NCBI RefSeq assembly: GCF_026151205.1
Contig: NC_087082.1
Location: 2,446,001-2,510,000 of the forward strand
DNA: 64,000 bases
Source of the DNA: Bolinopsis microptera
Taxonomy: Eukaryota > Ctenophora > Tentaculata > Lobata > Bolinopsidae
Direction: 5' to 3'
This document shows positions 1 through 11,200 of the stretch, one piece after another; positions within the stretch are counted from its first letter, which is position 1; each line of letters starts with the position of its first letter. Below the pieces are notes generated by a model. It was not told the origin of the DNA and did not search any database. It saw nothing but the letters and a program-made list of their open reading frames with translations. The translations under genes and the position numbers were made by a program.

Positions 1-2
1 GA

Positions 3-96
3 AAACAATTAAATGCCACCTCAATGCAGTTTTTTGTTGGAATAGGTAGCCTCGGGGTTTTCGGGCTGGGGCTGGGACTGATGCTGTTGTTTTTGT
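3..96 (+). CDS. Tentative membrane-anchor exon of the DPP4-like gene
   Basis: An open frame encodes a very hydrophobic stretch (core FFVGIGSLGVFGLGLGLML) and is followed at 97 by a good donor, GTGAGG. DPP4 and FAP are type II membrane proteins whose short N-terminus precedes one membrane helix, so this could be the anchor exon of the peptidase whose ectodomain starts at 1292. Reading through the donor gives a stop at 123-125, so the alternative is the C-terminal membrane tail of an upstream gene. The exon joining this one to 1292 was not found with confidence; a weak candidate lies near 930-990. Confidence 0.35.
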
Positions 97-1291
97 GTGA
101 GGGATATGGTTGTTGTGAAAATTGAAGGATGTAATAATTGTATGTCGAACTTGAACCGCACCGTCCACGGTGGAAATGTTGAGCTGAGTTCTTTATACAC
201 CCCTACAATGGTATGTGGCAGTTCCTTGTGTAGAGCGATCTATCTTATCTAATCTAATCCATTCATTAATTGTTACACTTACTATAATACACCATATCAT
301 TATATTTTTCTAACCTACAATAAAATGTGCCGAAGTGAAGTTATCATCACATCATGACCTTGTTATAAGTTATTACCATTAATATTTAATCTCGTTATAA
401 TATACAGTGCCCTGTCAACACTATTACTGATATGACACGTCGCTCAAATCCCCCAGGAATTGCACTATTTCTCTTTTATCTACTCAGCGTTCAGTTACCC
501 AGCACTCTTAATATTTGTATAAATTGAAGGTTGAGTTATTAGCTGAAGGAGTTTAAATCTGCCTGCAGTGCGTATTATATTAGGGACATATAGATGCGCA
601 TCAAGTGTTGCGTTTGGTGAATAAATAACAGTTATTGTGTACCGACAGTTATTAGTTGCAAGTAGTGGACACCATGAACCGAATAAGAATGAGACAAATC
701 AGGATACAGGATAATTCAAAAAATTCAAAATTGAATTTGTTGAACTGAGTATTGAAGTTGATAGAGGCCTCTGTGTTTCCTTTTGTTAAGAACTCCATAA
801 CAAACAAATACCTGTGCTTAAGAAGAACAACCTTCAATAAACTATCGACTTTTCATACGCTTCAAAGTTTAGAAATTGACTTCATTTGACTGTTAAACAA
901 GGTATTTTCTTGAAACAAGACCGAATAAACAAGACCAAATTGCCAGTAGAATATGTTGACGAGGTTATGAGGGGAGAGCTGGATTCTCAAAAGTCAAAAG
1001 AAGCTGAAACAACAATGTGTAACCTGTAACAACAACCTGTAACAACCATGATATTTCAGATGTAAGACTGTGGCACAAGTTAACGTGGCAAGACATCAGG
1101 AACCTCCAAGTGGAACCACGGAATATAAAGTGGGGTCAGCACGGTAAGTGGTGACACAATCCTCCGTAAGTAGTGACACAATCCTCCGTAAGTGGTGACA
1201 CAATCCTCCGTTAACTTTAGATCTGACTTCAGTTGTTTTCAGTTGTTTTTTTCTCTTCATACTTTTGGTGTTCATTTTTTGTAACTTCCAG

Positions 1292-4200
1292 GACAATATG
1301 TGTACTACAGAGATTTCAGTAACAACGTCATTGAAGTTGATTTGATTAACCATAGCTGGGACCCCATCTTTACATTTGAACAATGGGTAGGTTGTTTTTT
1401 GATTGAGCGTTTTCTTAATACTAATATTCCCAATTACAGTTGTCCTCTATTCGTCCAAGTTCGTCATTTTTATGTGTGAATTTTCTTTCTGAATCTAGCA
1501 ATCCGGAGATTGTTAGACCAACACATCAGGATTCCAATATAATTGGTTCTAAATTTCGCAAAATGTTCTGTTTATTACTACCTCTGTACTCTAATCGATT
1601 CACATCCTCACAACTCCTTATTTTAGAACAAAGCTGGGTATGATGATTTCGACGTAACAGGACACAACAGACTTCTCATCTTAGCTAAGAATAACGGGGT
1701 GAGTGGACTTATATTCCAAACTAATTAGAATATTCATAGATATTATGTATTCTTGATGACGTGCAGTAAAGATTCGATCACCGGAGCAATCTAAGTATGT
1801 CACGACTCACGATTTGAAATTTCAATGTTCCGGAGTTTAATTGGTCCGTTATGTAAATTCAAGTTTTTTAATGATTTAAATATGACGAAATACCGGAAGT
1901 CAACAGGTTCAGACTTTTGGGGTTGTTTATCAGCTGTTATCAGTAATGACACAGTTCTGTAGTTCGGAGACGGTTAAGTAGGTATTTTCGGTAACGCGCG
2001 ATAAACGTTTTTGTAATAAAAGTAATCATTGTAAACATTATTAGCGCGCGTTTTGAACGAAATTTGAATTACAAATCTTCGATCCGCCATGTGAAAATGC
2101 ATGCGTACCATGTGCAAATTGGATGAATTAACGACCCACTTGTACTTTCAGACGAAATTTCTACACATGAACTTTGTTGATCTTTACAAGTACAAGATCG
2201 GAGATACCAACAACGAACCCCAGAAGTTTGAGAGAAATGTCGTCCATTGGTCGATTGCATCGCATTCCTCCGAGGACAGATTGGTAAGAACTCTTAACCA
2301 ACGTTAAAAGATTAAAAAACACATTTTTCTCTGTCAAATGCCAGAGTAGAATCTAGCTCTCGTGATCATCCCGATATATTTATGGTAAGACTCCTTTACC
2401 AAACATTAAAGTATTACATATATTTCTTATCTAATGCTCGTTTCAATGTTAACTTTGGACAGGTATTCGTTCAACAAGATCAGCCGAGTAACTGTTACAA
2501 TATCCGCTTACATGAGCTGGGTCCCGTTAGTAGAACTCTCAAGAATATCGGAGAGGTGTCCACCAAACCGTCCGTAATGCGAGGAGTCCTCTCATACCTC
2601 TATTCCGGTTATTAGCAGTCTTAATAGTTGTTGCACTGTTGCAGTGATTTAGCTTGCTGTTTAATTGTGCCATTTCATCCTATATATAAGTAATAGCAAA
2701 GAGTTTTGTGGATTAATAATTAACATGATCCGGGTATTTATTACAGAGGAGTTTTATGGGAAGTCGTCACAAGGATTCTGGGTGTCTCAAAATGGAGATT
2801 ACATAGTTTACATGATAACTGACACCAGCAACATGAGTCCTATCTCTGTGTAAGTGAGACTTCTGGTTTATTGATTAGCTGTAGATTAAAGTCAGAGGGA
2901 ACTTTTATACCTAATTAATATTGTCAGAAATTTTGCTACGGATAAAATGTTTCCAGAGCGAATGGATACCAATTTTATGTTTGATTAAAATTGAAATAAT
3001 TGATCCAAGAGTTAGCAAATAATCCCCTTTTCCACCACAGACAATCACCAGAGGATCCTGAGAAAGAGATCGTGTACAACTACCCTACGGTCCAGAACAA
3101 CAAGAACCCACTAGTCCGACTGCGAATGTACGACGTGTTGCGCGGTGAGATAATTACGGGAGCCGACGAAGCGCTCAACCCACTTGGGAAACAGGATCGG
3201 GAATACATCACGTCTGTTTCTTTCCCAAACGCGTAAGTTCCTTGGTGTCAATGTGAAAATCACGTCGGTTTTTTAACCATCAAAACTAGAGGAGATAAAT
3301 TCCACAATCCAAAAGGCAAAATTAACCCTCAAACAACTCTACAGGAAGAAGCTACTGGTAGAGTTCATGAACAGAGAACAAACCCGGGCCACCACAGAGG
3401 AGTGCACCTTGAACCTCAGCCCGACATGTGAGGATCTCCGTGTCTTGAGACGGAACAGTCACTTGGGGTGGCTGCCACGGTATCCGGCCGTTGCGTTCCC
3501 TGCCCAGGAGGATCTCAGTACACAGCAGTATTACGTGCTTAGGCCAAGGGTTGATAAACAGGTACGTTCTATAATCTATACTGGTTCATTTGTTTGTGTG
3601 CTGAGGTGAAAAACATTTTTTTCTGGTGTGTGATCTTTAAATTGTGATTTGAAACTTTCATTTTTACGCAATTACCGAGTTGTTCATTTCTAAAATTTCA
3701 TTTCAGTTCAATTTCACCCATCTCCACAAATACGAGACGACGAACGACCCAAACAGGAAGATAGCCATTACCACCGGGGAGTACGCTGTCACTGAACTGA
3801 TAGGAAACGACTACACTCGCAAACACGTGTAAGAACTTTATTTTACATCTGTTAGTTTTTTATTGACCATACTGACAAACTGACTTATTTAAGACGGAAA
3901 CACATTTAAACCGCTGAAAAACTGACAGAAATAATAAAATATTCATGTTGTTATAAACTATGACCGACAAACCGACGGACAGACCGACAAACATCCCAGG
4001 TACTACATTTCGACGGAGAGAGGACCTCACACACGACACCTGTACCGCATCACACCCTCCACCGGCTCCAAACATTGTTTGTCATGTGGAGTAGGCTGCT
4101 CCTGGGTCTCAGCCTCTTCCACCGGGATCTCACGTGACCTGCATCACCTCAAGATGACCTGTCTTGGACCAGGTCCCCGTAATCGTGTCTACCTCTTCAA

Positions 4201-5032
4201 AACTAGTCAGACTAAAAGTTTTATGATCATACGAACAAAGCCGGACAAAGAGTTGAAAACTCAGAACTCTGTAGTTGAGGAGATAAAAAGAGTCAAGTTG
4301 GGAGAAACGTGGTTTTACGTCAAGTTTTACAAACCGAGTAACTTCAACCCGAGAAAGAGATACCCGGTGGTGTTTGACGTGTACGGAGGACCCACTATGA
4401 ACAAAGTCAGCACCAAGTATAAAGTCGGATATGACCACTATTTTGCGGGACGGTATAACACTATAGTTGTCACCATGGATGTGAGAGGTACTCCCGGAAG
4501 GAGCGACAACTTCCAACGAGCTATTTATAAGAAATTCGGCACTGTCGAGGTAACTGACTCGATTGAAGTTATAAAGTGGGTCAGTCGGGAGCCGTACATA
4601 GATTCGTCTCGCATGGGTATTATGGGAGCTTCTTACGGTGGGTACCTGGTGTTGAAGATCATTGAGGCGGAGCCGAAACTGTTTGTGGCGGCGGTGTCGT
4701 CTGCAGCGGTGTCAAACTGGCGGTGGTACGACACGGCGTACACGGAGCGGTTCATGGGACTGTACGACAGGATGGTGTACGAACGTGCTTCAGTGGTACC
4801 GGACTTGAAGAAAATACCTAACAACGTGTTACTCCTGTTACACGGACTATCGGACACAAACGTGCTTATTAGACATCACTGGGCAGTGGTCAGGGAACTA
4901 AACTTGCGTCATAAAATATACAGTCATTACGTGAAACCAGGCCAGACTCACAGACTAAAACGACTGTTTCACACTTTACTTTGGTTTAGAAAGAGGCTTT
5001 GGAATCGAGGAAGACGGTGTAGATTCGGATAA
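1292..5032 (+). CDS. DPP4: DPP4-like membrane serine exopeptidase (S9B), ectodomain
   Basis: The gene encodes a dipeptidyl peptidase that would remove N-terminal dipeptides at the cell surface. Exons are 1292-1386, 1627-1698, 2152-2283, 2463-2607, 2747-2849, 3041-3232, 3345-3561, 3707-3828 and 4000-5032. All phases agree, giving 702 aa against about 766 for full DPP4, so only the N-terminal anchor is missing. The first eight exons form the beta-propeller. It includes a Glu-Glu pair (YSEEFYGKS) where DPP4 has its substrate-amine-binding EE motif. The last exon is the alpha/beta hydrolase with nucleophile GASYGG, acid HGLSDTNV and histidine QTHRL; the Tyr before KFYKPSNF fits the oxyanion Tyr. 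The whole hydrolase domain is one 1033-bp exon, while the downstream paralogous module has seven. FAP or another S9B member is possible; the enzyme class is secure. Confidence 0.92.
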
Positions 5033-5151
5033 ATTTACAAAACAATGTAACATGCAGTTATTTTTATAAACCGTACGATAACAAATTTACAAATCAATTA
5101 TTATTATTATAAAACAGGATCTTACCGACAAAAATGATTCTTAAAAATACC

Positions 5152-7108
5152 TTAATGCGGTAAACTGTACCCTTGAAAAAGATTTTCCCAACATCTGTTG
5201 CATGCAGCTATATCTTTAATTTCGTTCAATTCATACAAGTTGTCCATTTGCAAACTTCTACTATTTAAATCACTTCTTAAAACCGATAACAAGTTCATTC
5301 TAGGTCTCCCCAATCTTCCAATGAATAAATTATCTGATTCAATAGCAAATGAGAGAGCCGTTTGGGCTGGGGTGTTCTCCATACTCCTGAGAATGTGTCC
5401 AAACATTTTCCACCGCTGGTGTTCAATACGCTTGGATAACTTTTCAACTTTGCACCTTTCATACAATGCTTTGTTGCTTATCATACCTTTAGGCCATTTG
5501 ATGTTTAAAATGGACCTGAGGTGTCTACGATGGAGTGTGTCCATTTTCTCCATGGTTGCTTTCTTAGGACTCCAACTATTTGAGTTGTAAATCAATACAG
5601 ATACAACTTGAGCATCGTATAACCTCAGCTTTCTTTCAAGGGATATTTTCTTACCAGACAGCCTTACTTTTTCAAAGTTCTTAAAAGCAATCTCAGCTAG
5701 GATTCTTCTTCTTTGAATGTCCTTCTCAGTACACAGTAAGGAACCTAGTGACTTGTTACTTCTCCATGGTTCGTTATTAGCTAATGGCTGACCGTTTGTA
5801 TCTTTATCAGATTTTGTCGCTAGGTAGAAGGTACTGAATTCAGTTTTACTTTCATTTACTTGGAGGTTCCAGTCTTTGAGAATCCCCTTCACTGTAGGAA
5901 GGAAAATTCTCAGTTTCTCGATGTCCTCGTCAGCAAAGTCACAATCGTCTGAATATTCCCACTCAGTTGGAAAACCTAGTTCTGATACTGGTGGGTTTGG
6001 TCTCCCAGATACAGCTCTGAGGTGGTGTAAGGCTGCTGCAAGAATAAGTGTGAATAGCTTTCCAGATAAACTGTCACCTTGAAAGGCTCCGAGTAAACTT
6101 TCAAACTCTTCCGACAGTGAGGAGTTAACACGAACTCTAAGGAGAGTATTCGATAGAAGGTATTGAACTAAACGAATGTCGTCCTCCGAACAACCAGCAT
6201 CTTTCAAAACATTGATGATAGTGTCCCTTTTCACGGTATCAAAAGCTCTACTCATATCAATACCCATTTTGCTAAATGTCCATTTCTTCCTCATTACAAC
6301 AGATATGAGCATTCTCTGAGCCCACACAATGTCAGAGCAGCTCCTACCTCTCTTGTAAGCACTCTGCCATGGCATGGTGTAGTTGTCAATTCTACTCTCA
6401 ACCCGTTTTAAGGCAATTTGAGTGAGCATCTTCCTCGATCCGTTTAACAGTGTAAGTGGTCTAAGGCTTGTGAGGGGACCCTTAGGTTTACCGGGCTTCT
6501 GTAGAGGAGTCACAATACCTTGTCCTATCGAACTTATGTATTTGTTCCCACTAAATGACTCGTTAATTGCCTCAGCATACTTCTCAAAAGTGATTGGATG
6601 GGCGTACTTTATCAGCTCATTCTGGAGATTATCTGGACCACTGGCACGGTTTGATTTGAGTTTACTTGCAGCAAGTTTAACTTCAACTGGTGTGATGGGG
6701 TTATCAAGTGGTTTTGGATCGCAGGTAAAAGGTTGCAGGCCAGCTTCAACTCCTTCTGTTAGTTGTTTTTCGAAGAAAGATTTCGCTGTGTTTGCTTTCC
6801 CTAAATCAGTACCAATAGGGTTGTTGTTGATATCATTGACCACTATGTTACCCGACTTTCTTATTCCAGCTAAAGATCTTGAAGCTTCAAACATCTTTCT
6901 AGCATCGTCAGTGTTATTTATTTCTTCCGCTAGAGCGTCAGCCTTCATGTTATTTATTTGCACAAGTCTCTTAGAAATGCTATTTTGAATCTTTCTAACT
7001 TCTCTCCTATCTCCACTAACATCACTACCATTTGGGGCTGATTTGATCTTCAGAGTCTGATCACGCTTTTTTGCAACTAATGAAGCTACTGTTAGATCAC
7101 TGGAGAAA
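5152..7108 (-). pseudogene. LINE reverse transcriptase and C-terminal region
   Basis: The frame is open from just after the homopolymer at 7109-7117 to the stop at 5152-5154, about 650 codons; the first ATG is at 6963. Reverse transcriptase blocks are clear: the fingers (LKSNRASGPDNLQNELIKYA), LRPLTLLNGSRKML, motif A DMSRAFDTV, motif B GAFQGDSLSGKLFT and the catalytic box as YSDD instead of the usual YADD. The C-terminal part (HRRHLRSILNIKWP, then WKMFGHILRSM and GRPRM) is the tail common in metazoan LINE proteins. The reverse transcriptase itself is unbroken. Confidence 0.85.
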
Positions 7109-7804
7109 TTTTTTTTTAGAGGATTTCCCTTTCAGTGGTATAGTTTCTTCAGCACACGCACGTATGTCACTAAAAAGTTCATTCATTTTCTCATTTGGGT
7201 CATCTGGATAAGTTTTACCCGATAATCTTTCAGCAATCGCACTTTGATATTTCTGTCTGAGTTCTTTATCAATGTAGAGAGTTGAACAGTCAAACTGAGT
7301 GCTATCTGATTTTTTGGTTTTGTGAATGAGAACATGATTTTTCAGCGTTAATCGAGTTACAACAGGTTTGTGATCAGATCGTAACTCAGCGCCTCCGTAT
7401 GATCTGCTGTCCTTTATTAAAACCGTAGACCTCCTCCTGCAAAGCACATAGTCAAGTTGAGCGTATATAGGAGTATTTCTCTTAGTCCTGTGTTCACCAG
7501 TCCAAGTTAGTTTGTGCCTACTTGGATGATCAAACAAAGTATTGCATGCTGCTAGGTCTTCTTTAACCATAAATTCAAGCAAATGCTCCCCATTTTCATT
7601 TCTAGTCCCAATACCATGTCTACCTATCAAACCTTCCAGACCTAATTGTTCATCAACCCTAGTTCGTTTACCCAGCTTTGAGTTGAAATCTCCGCAGTGG
7701 AACATTTCCCATTTTGATGGAGTAGAGGATACATTGTGTAAACCCCTAACATTCCAAGAACAAACAGCGAAAACAAATAGCACAGCACACAGTGTTGATC
7801 CCAT
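7097..7804 (-). pseudogene. LINE AP-endonuclease remnant with internal deletion
   Basis: The fragment begins with the endonuclease start-like block FAVCSWNVRGLHN and jumps almost at once to the GDFNSKLGKRT block. The usual hundred or so residues between these two, which carry the catalytic Glu and the YAP region, are missing. Later blocks are present (LTWTGEHRTKRN, AQLDYVLCRRR and the terminal SDHKPVVTRL with its catalytic Asp-His). The frame ends at the homopolymer that separates it from the reverse transcriptase. The element was therefore inactivated at least once by deletion. Confidence 0.75.
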
Positions 7805-8238
7805 CTTGATTTTGGGCGTATCAAATCAATAGTTGAATAATACCTCATTTACATGTTTTTCAGTTATAATTAATATCTTGTTTGTATAGCAATTGGACCT
7901 TTTATTTCTGCCAAAAGAAAGATTACAGAAAACAGGATTATGACTAACTTCCGATTGGGAGATTTAATTGACTTATTGTTCACTATTAGTATATTTCGTT
8001 ATTTTGTCCTTTAAAGGTCCATTATCCATGCTAACAATCAAGTAAATGCCAATCCACTTGCAATCACTTTTAGACAACTTTGTTGTTCGACAGACCCCCA
8101 AAACTAAACCAAATACTTCTCCTCCTATTTCAAAGAAAAATCTAACTACTTTGAGCGATGACAGCCTGGTACAGTTCACCAAACTTGCTATTCTCAACAT
8201 ATCACACAGTGCACACTAAGTAACCACTATACCGACAG

Positions 8239-11200
8239 ATTGTACGTGAGAACGGAAGTGCTGAACCCTACCCACGAGCGAACCGCCTCCACCCGTAAGA
8301 GAATGTTGTGGATGTACAATGACTCTGCGAGTGGTGAGGCCCAGCACACTTGTATCTCTTGTTTGGAACCTGATGATAGGTGTGAGGTTGCCACTGCTAC
8401 CATCGACAGTTCTATGCACTGGTCAGTTGGGTTAATTAGTTTCTTGTTAGTTTCTTGTTAATCGGCTTAGTGGCTCAGTTGGTTAATCCGGGCCTGGTAT
8501 TGCTTGAGGTACCAGGTTCGATTCCCGACTCTGTCACTAGCCGTGGGGTGAGCGTCGTCGACGCTCAGCTAAGGATCCTGAGTGGTCTATGCAGCCCCCC
8601 GGTCCACTCAGCCAAATACTCGAGAAATCGGGTGTGAGGGTTAAATGAGGAGCTGCCCATTGCAGCAAAGTCTCGGGCGAAGAAAGTATGGTACACACTA
8701 CCTTAACCGTCACTGGCCTAATGTATAATTGAATCCTTCGGCTTCCTGTAATTGGCTGGTTACACACTTGTGTAACAATGTGGCTGTTGGAATGTCCGAA
8801 GTAAAATAAGAGTTGAGATAAAAAAAAACGTCATGGCGAATGTTTTTATTTTGTTATTTTTGTTAGATTTTTGCACATTATTAATGAAATTCATATTGTT
8901 GGAATCGGTCCCTTTCATAATAATACAAATAGGTATTGTAGTGACCATATAATCCAGATTTTAGCCGTACAAACTGATAATAACCCCCCATTAACAAAAT
9001 TCCACTTACGCTTCAGGTACCAGATATTCTGCCTAGGACCCGGTGTACCGTACGTAAGAGTAAAATCATTCGCCAACAACACATACAACATCTACGCAGA
9101 CGATCAGGCTAACATTCAATACCAGGATCCAAGTAAACAAGCCCAGCTTCTTCAGAAGAAGTCACCTTCTGTACAGTACACTCAGGTATTTATTGTTTGT
9201 CTGTGGGCTAAGTTTGAAGTTTGAATATTATGTCCTTTCGCGTCGGCCACACTTCCTCTCCCTCTCATTTTACCTTTTTAATCAATATTTAAATCTTCAT
9301 TAAGTATCCCTAGAATCCCTAGAGAGTACTGTGAAATTTAAAATGTCATGTTTATGGTGAGTTGCCGCAGGTTTTCTAACATTTCACTATTTTCAGGTAG
9401 AGCTGGATAAGAACACTAACATTTACGTGGCTGTAAAGAAGATATTCCCACTGTACTATGTTAAACACGCTAATATTCTTAAGTATCCGCTCCTTATTTG
9501 GGTAAGTTTTTTCCAGACCTACTTTCCTTATAAAGTTAAAATGGACATTTTTTCTGGTACACAATGTTACAATTTTTACAATCATAGCCCAAAAAGTACA
9601 GTCAATTTCATGGTAGTTTATCTATGATAGAACATCTTAATCATGCGAATTTACATGTTAATTAGTAATTAGTAATTAGTAATTAGTTAATCCCTGTGCC
9701 ATAGGTCGACCCTAACCCTGAAGGCAACATGGCCATGAAGAAGTACAAGTTAGATCTGGCACAGTGGTTGGCGACCTCCAAAGACTGTGTGGTCGTGTAT
9801 ATGGACGTGAAGGGTACCCCAGGTCGGGGCCTCGCATTCCATCACTGGCCTTACAAAGACTTTACCGTAAGTCTTTCCTAAGTCTCTTTTTAGTTTCCTA
9901 GTGAATGTTTTTGTTTAATTGCAAGACTATTTGATTTCACTTTTCCGAAAAAATATCTTGTACGAAATCTAAATTCATCATAAAGTCGTATTTCGATTGG
10001 GCGACATCTGTCCGACAGCGACATCTGTCCGAAAGCTGAATTAGGGATTTCGGACAGATGTCGCTGTCGGACAGGAGTCGTTTTTGGCGACATCTGTCCG
10101 AATTTCGGATCATATTGTAATTTAGGTTCACATTCGCATTTCACAAGCTCACAGGTAATCTCGTGACGTTCTAAAGCTGATGTGATCCCTTAAGATCTGA
10201 TCCATCGATACGTGATTGACTAGTTGAGAACAGGATCGTGCTAGCCGTACCCTAACAAGCTGTCGATCACATCACAGGACATGAGTACATGTAGGACAGC
10301 AGTATGGAGATCACTTATCGCAATCCACAATGGCAACCAATCTTCAGTTTATCCCTGGACGCAAACAAGGCTCGGAGAACCCTATCCTAAATGGCTTCAG
10401 ATACGTCTTCGACAAGCGAAGTAACGACACCTCCTACTGGAAATGTTCGGAATTCCGAAAGGGTTGCAGAGCCCGCATCCGTACCGTGGACAGACAACTG
10501 ATCACTCCTACTCCTGACCACACTCACCCTGTCCACCATGCTGAAACGACCGTCCACGTCAGCAAACAGAACTTGAAAAGAAAGGCTTCTGGTGGAGATC
10601 AACCGACGAAATACCTCGTATCTGAAGCAGTCGGTGGATTGGGTTACGAATCTAGAGCAAAGCTTGGCTGCCAGCTGTCATCCCTCAACAGAATGGTACA
10701 GAGAAGCAGAAAAGCAGCTAACAGACACCCTTCTAACCCGAGAGATCTGGAAACGCTCTCCATTCCTGCAAACTACATCCTCTCTACCGACAACGAACCA
10801 ATGATGCTCTGGGACTCTGGATGGGACGAACGGACTCGTCGATCTTTCCTTTGGGGGACTCTTAAGAACGCAGATCAGATCCTGGAAAAACGACGACCCT
10901 CTACCGCAACCTGTTCGAGGAGATAGACACCTGGGCTTCTGGGGGCTACCAACCACAATCCATCCTCATGGACTACGAGCTCGCCATTCACAACGCAGTT
11001 GCTTCCGTGTGGCCCTCCACTACCAGACGAGGATGTAACTTCCACTACAAGAAAGCCCTCCTGAAGCATGTTAAGCAGACCAACATCTGGGAGGAGTACC
11101 TGACTCCAAACTCTCCTGTTCGGGATTTCTTCGCGATGACTGGAGCTATTGCCTACGTTCCGGAGACTGACGTCCCTCGAATCTGGAGACACCTGAAGCC

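Larger units (their letters stand above)
5152..7804 (-). mobile_element. Degenerate APE-type non-LTR retrotransposon (LINE)
   Basis: This is one LINE on the minus strand, inserted between the two DPP modules. An endonuclease part (7097-7804) is followed by a reverse transcriptase part (5152-7108). They were one reading frame, now broken in a run of nine T on the plus strand at 7109-7117. The copy therefore cannot make its proteins unless that run is a sequencing error. I did not find clear target-site duplications or a poly(A) tail. I leave the clade open. Confidence 0.85.

Noticed and set aside
9890-10144. Two overlapping minus-strand frames with repeated FGQMS or DRCR
   Set aside because: They are translations of the stacked terminal repeats of the MULE.
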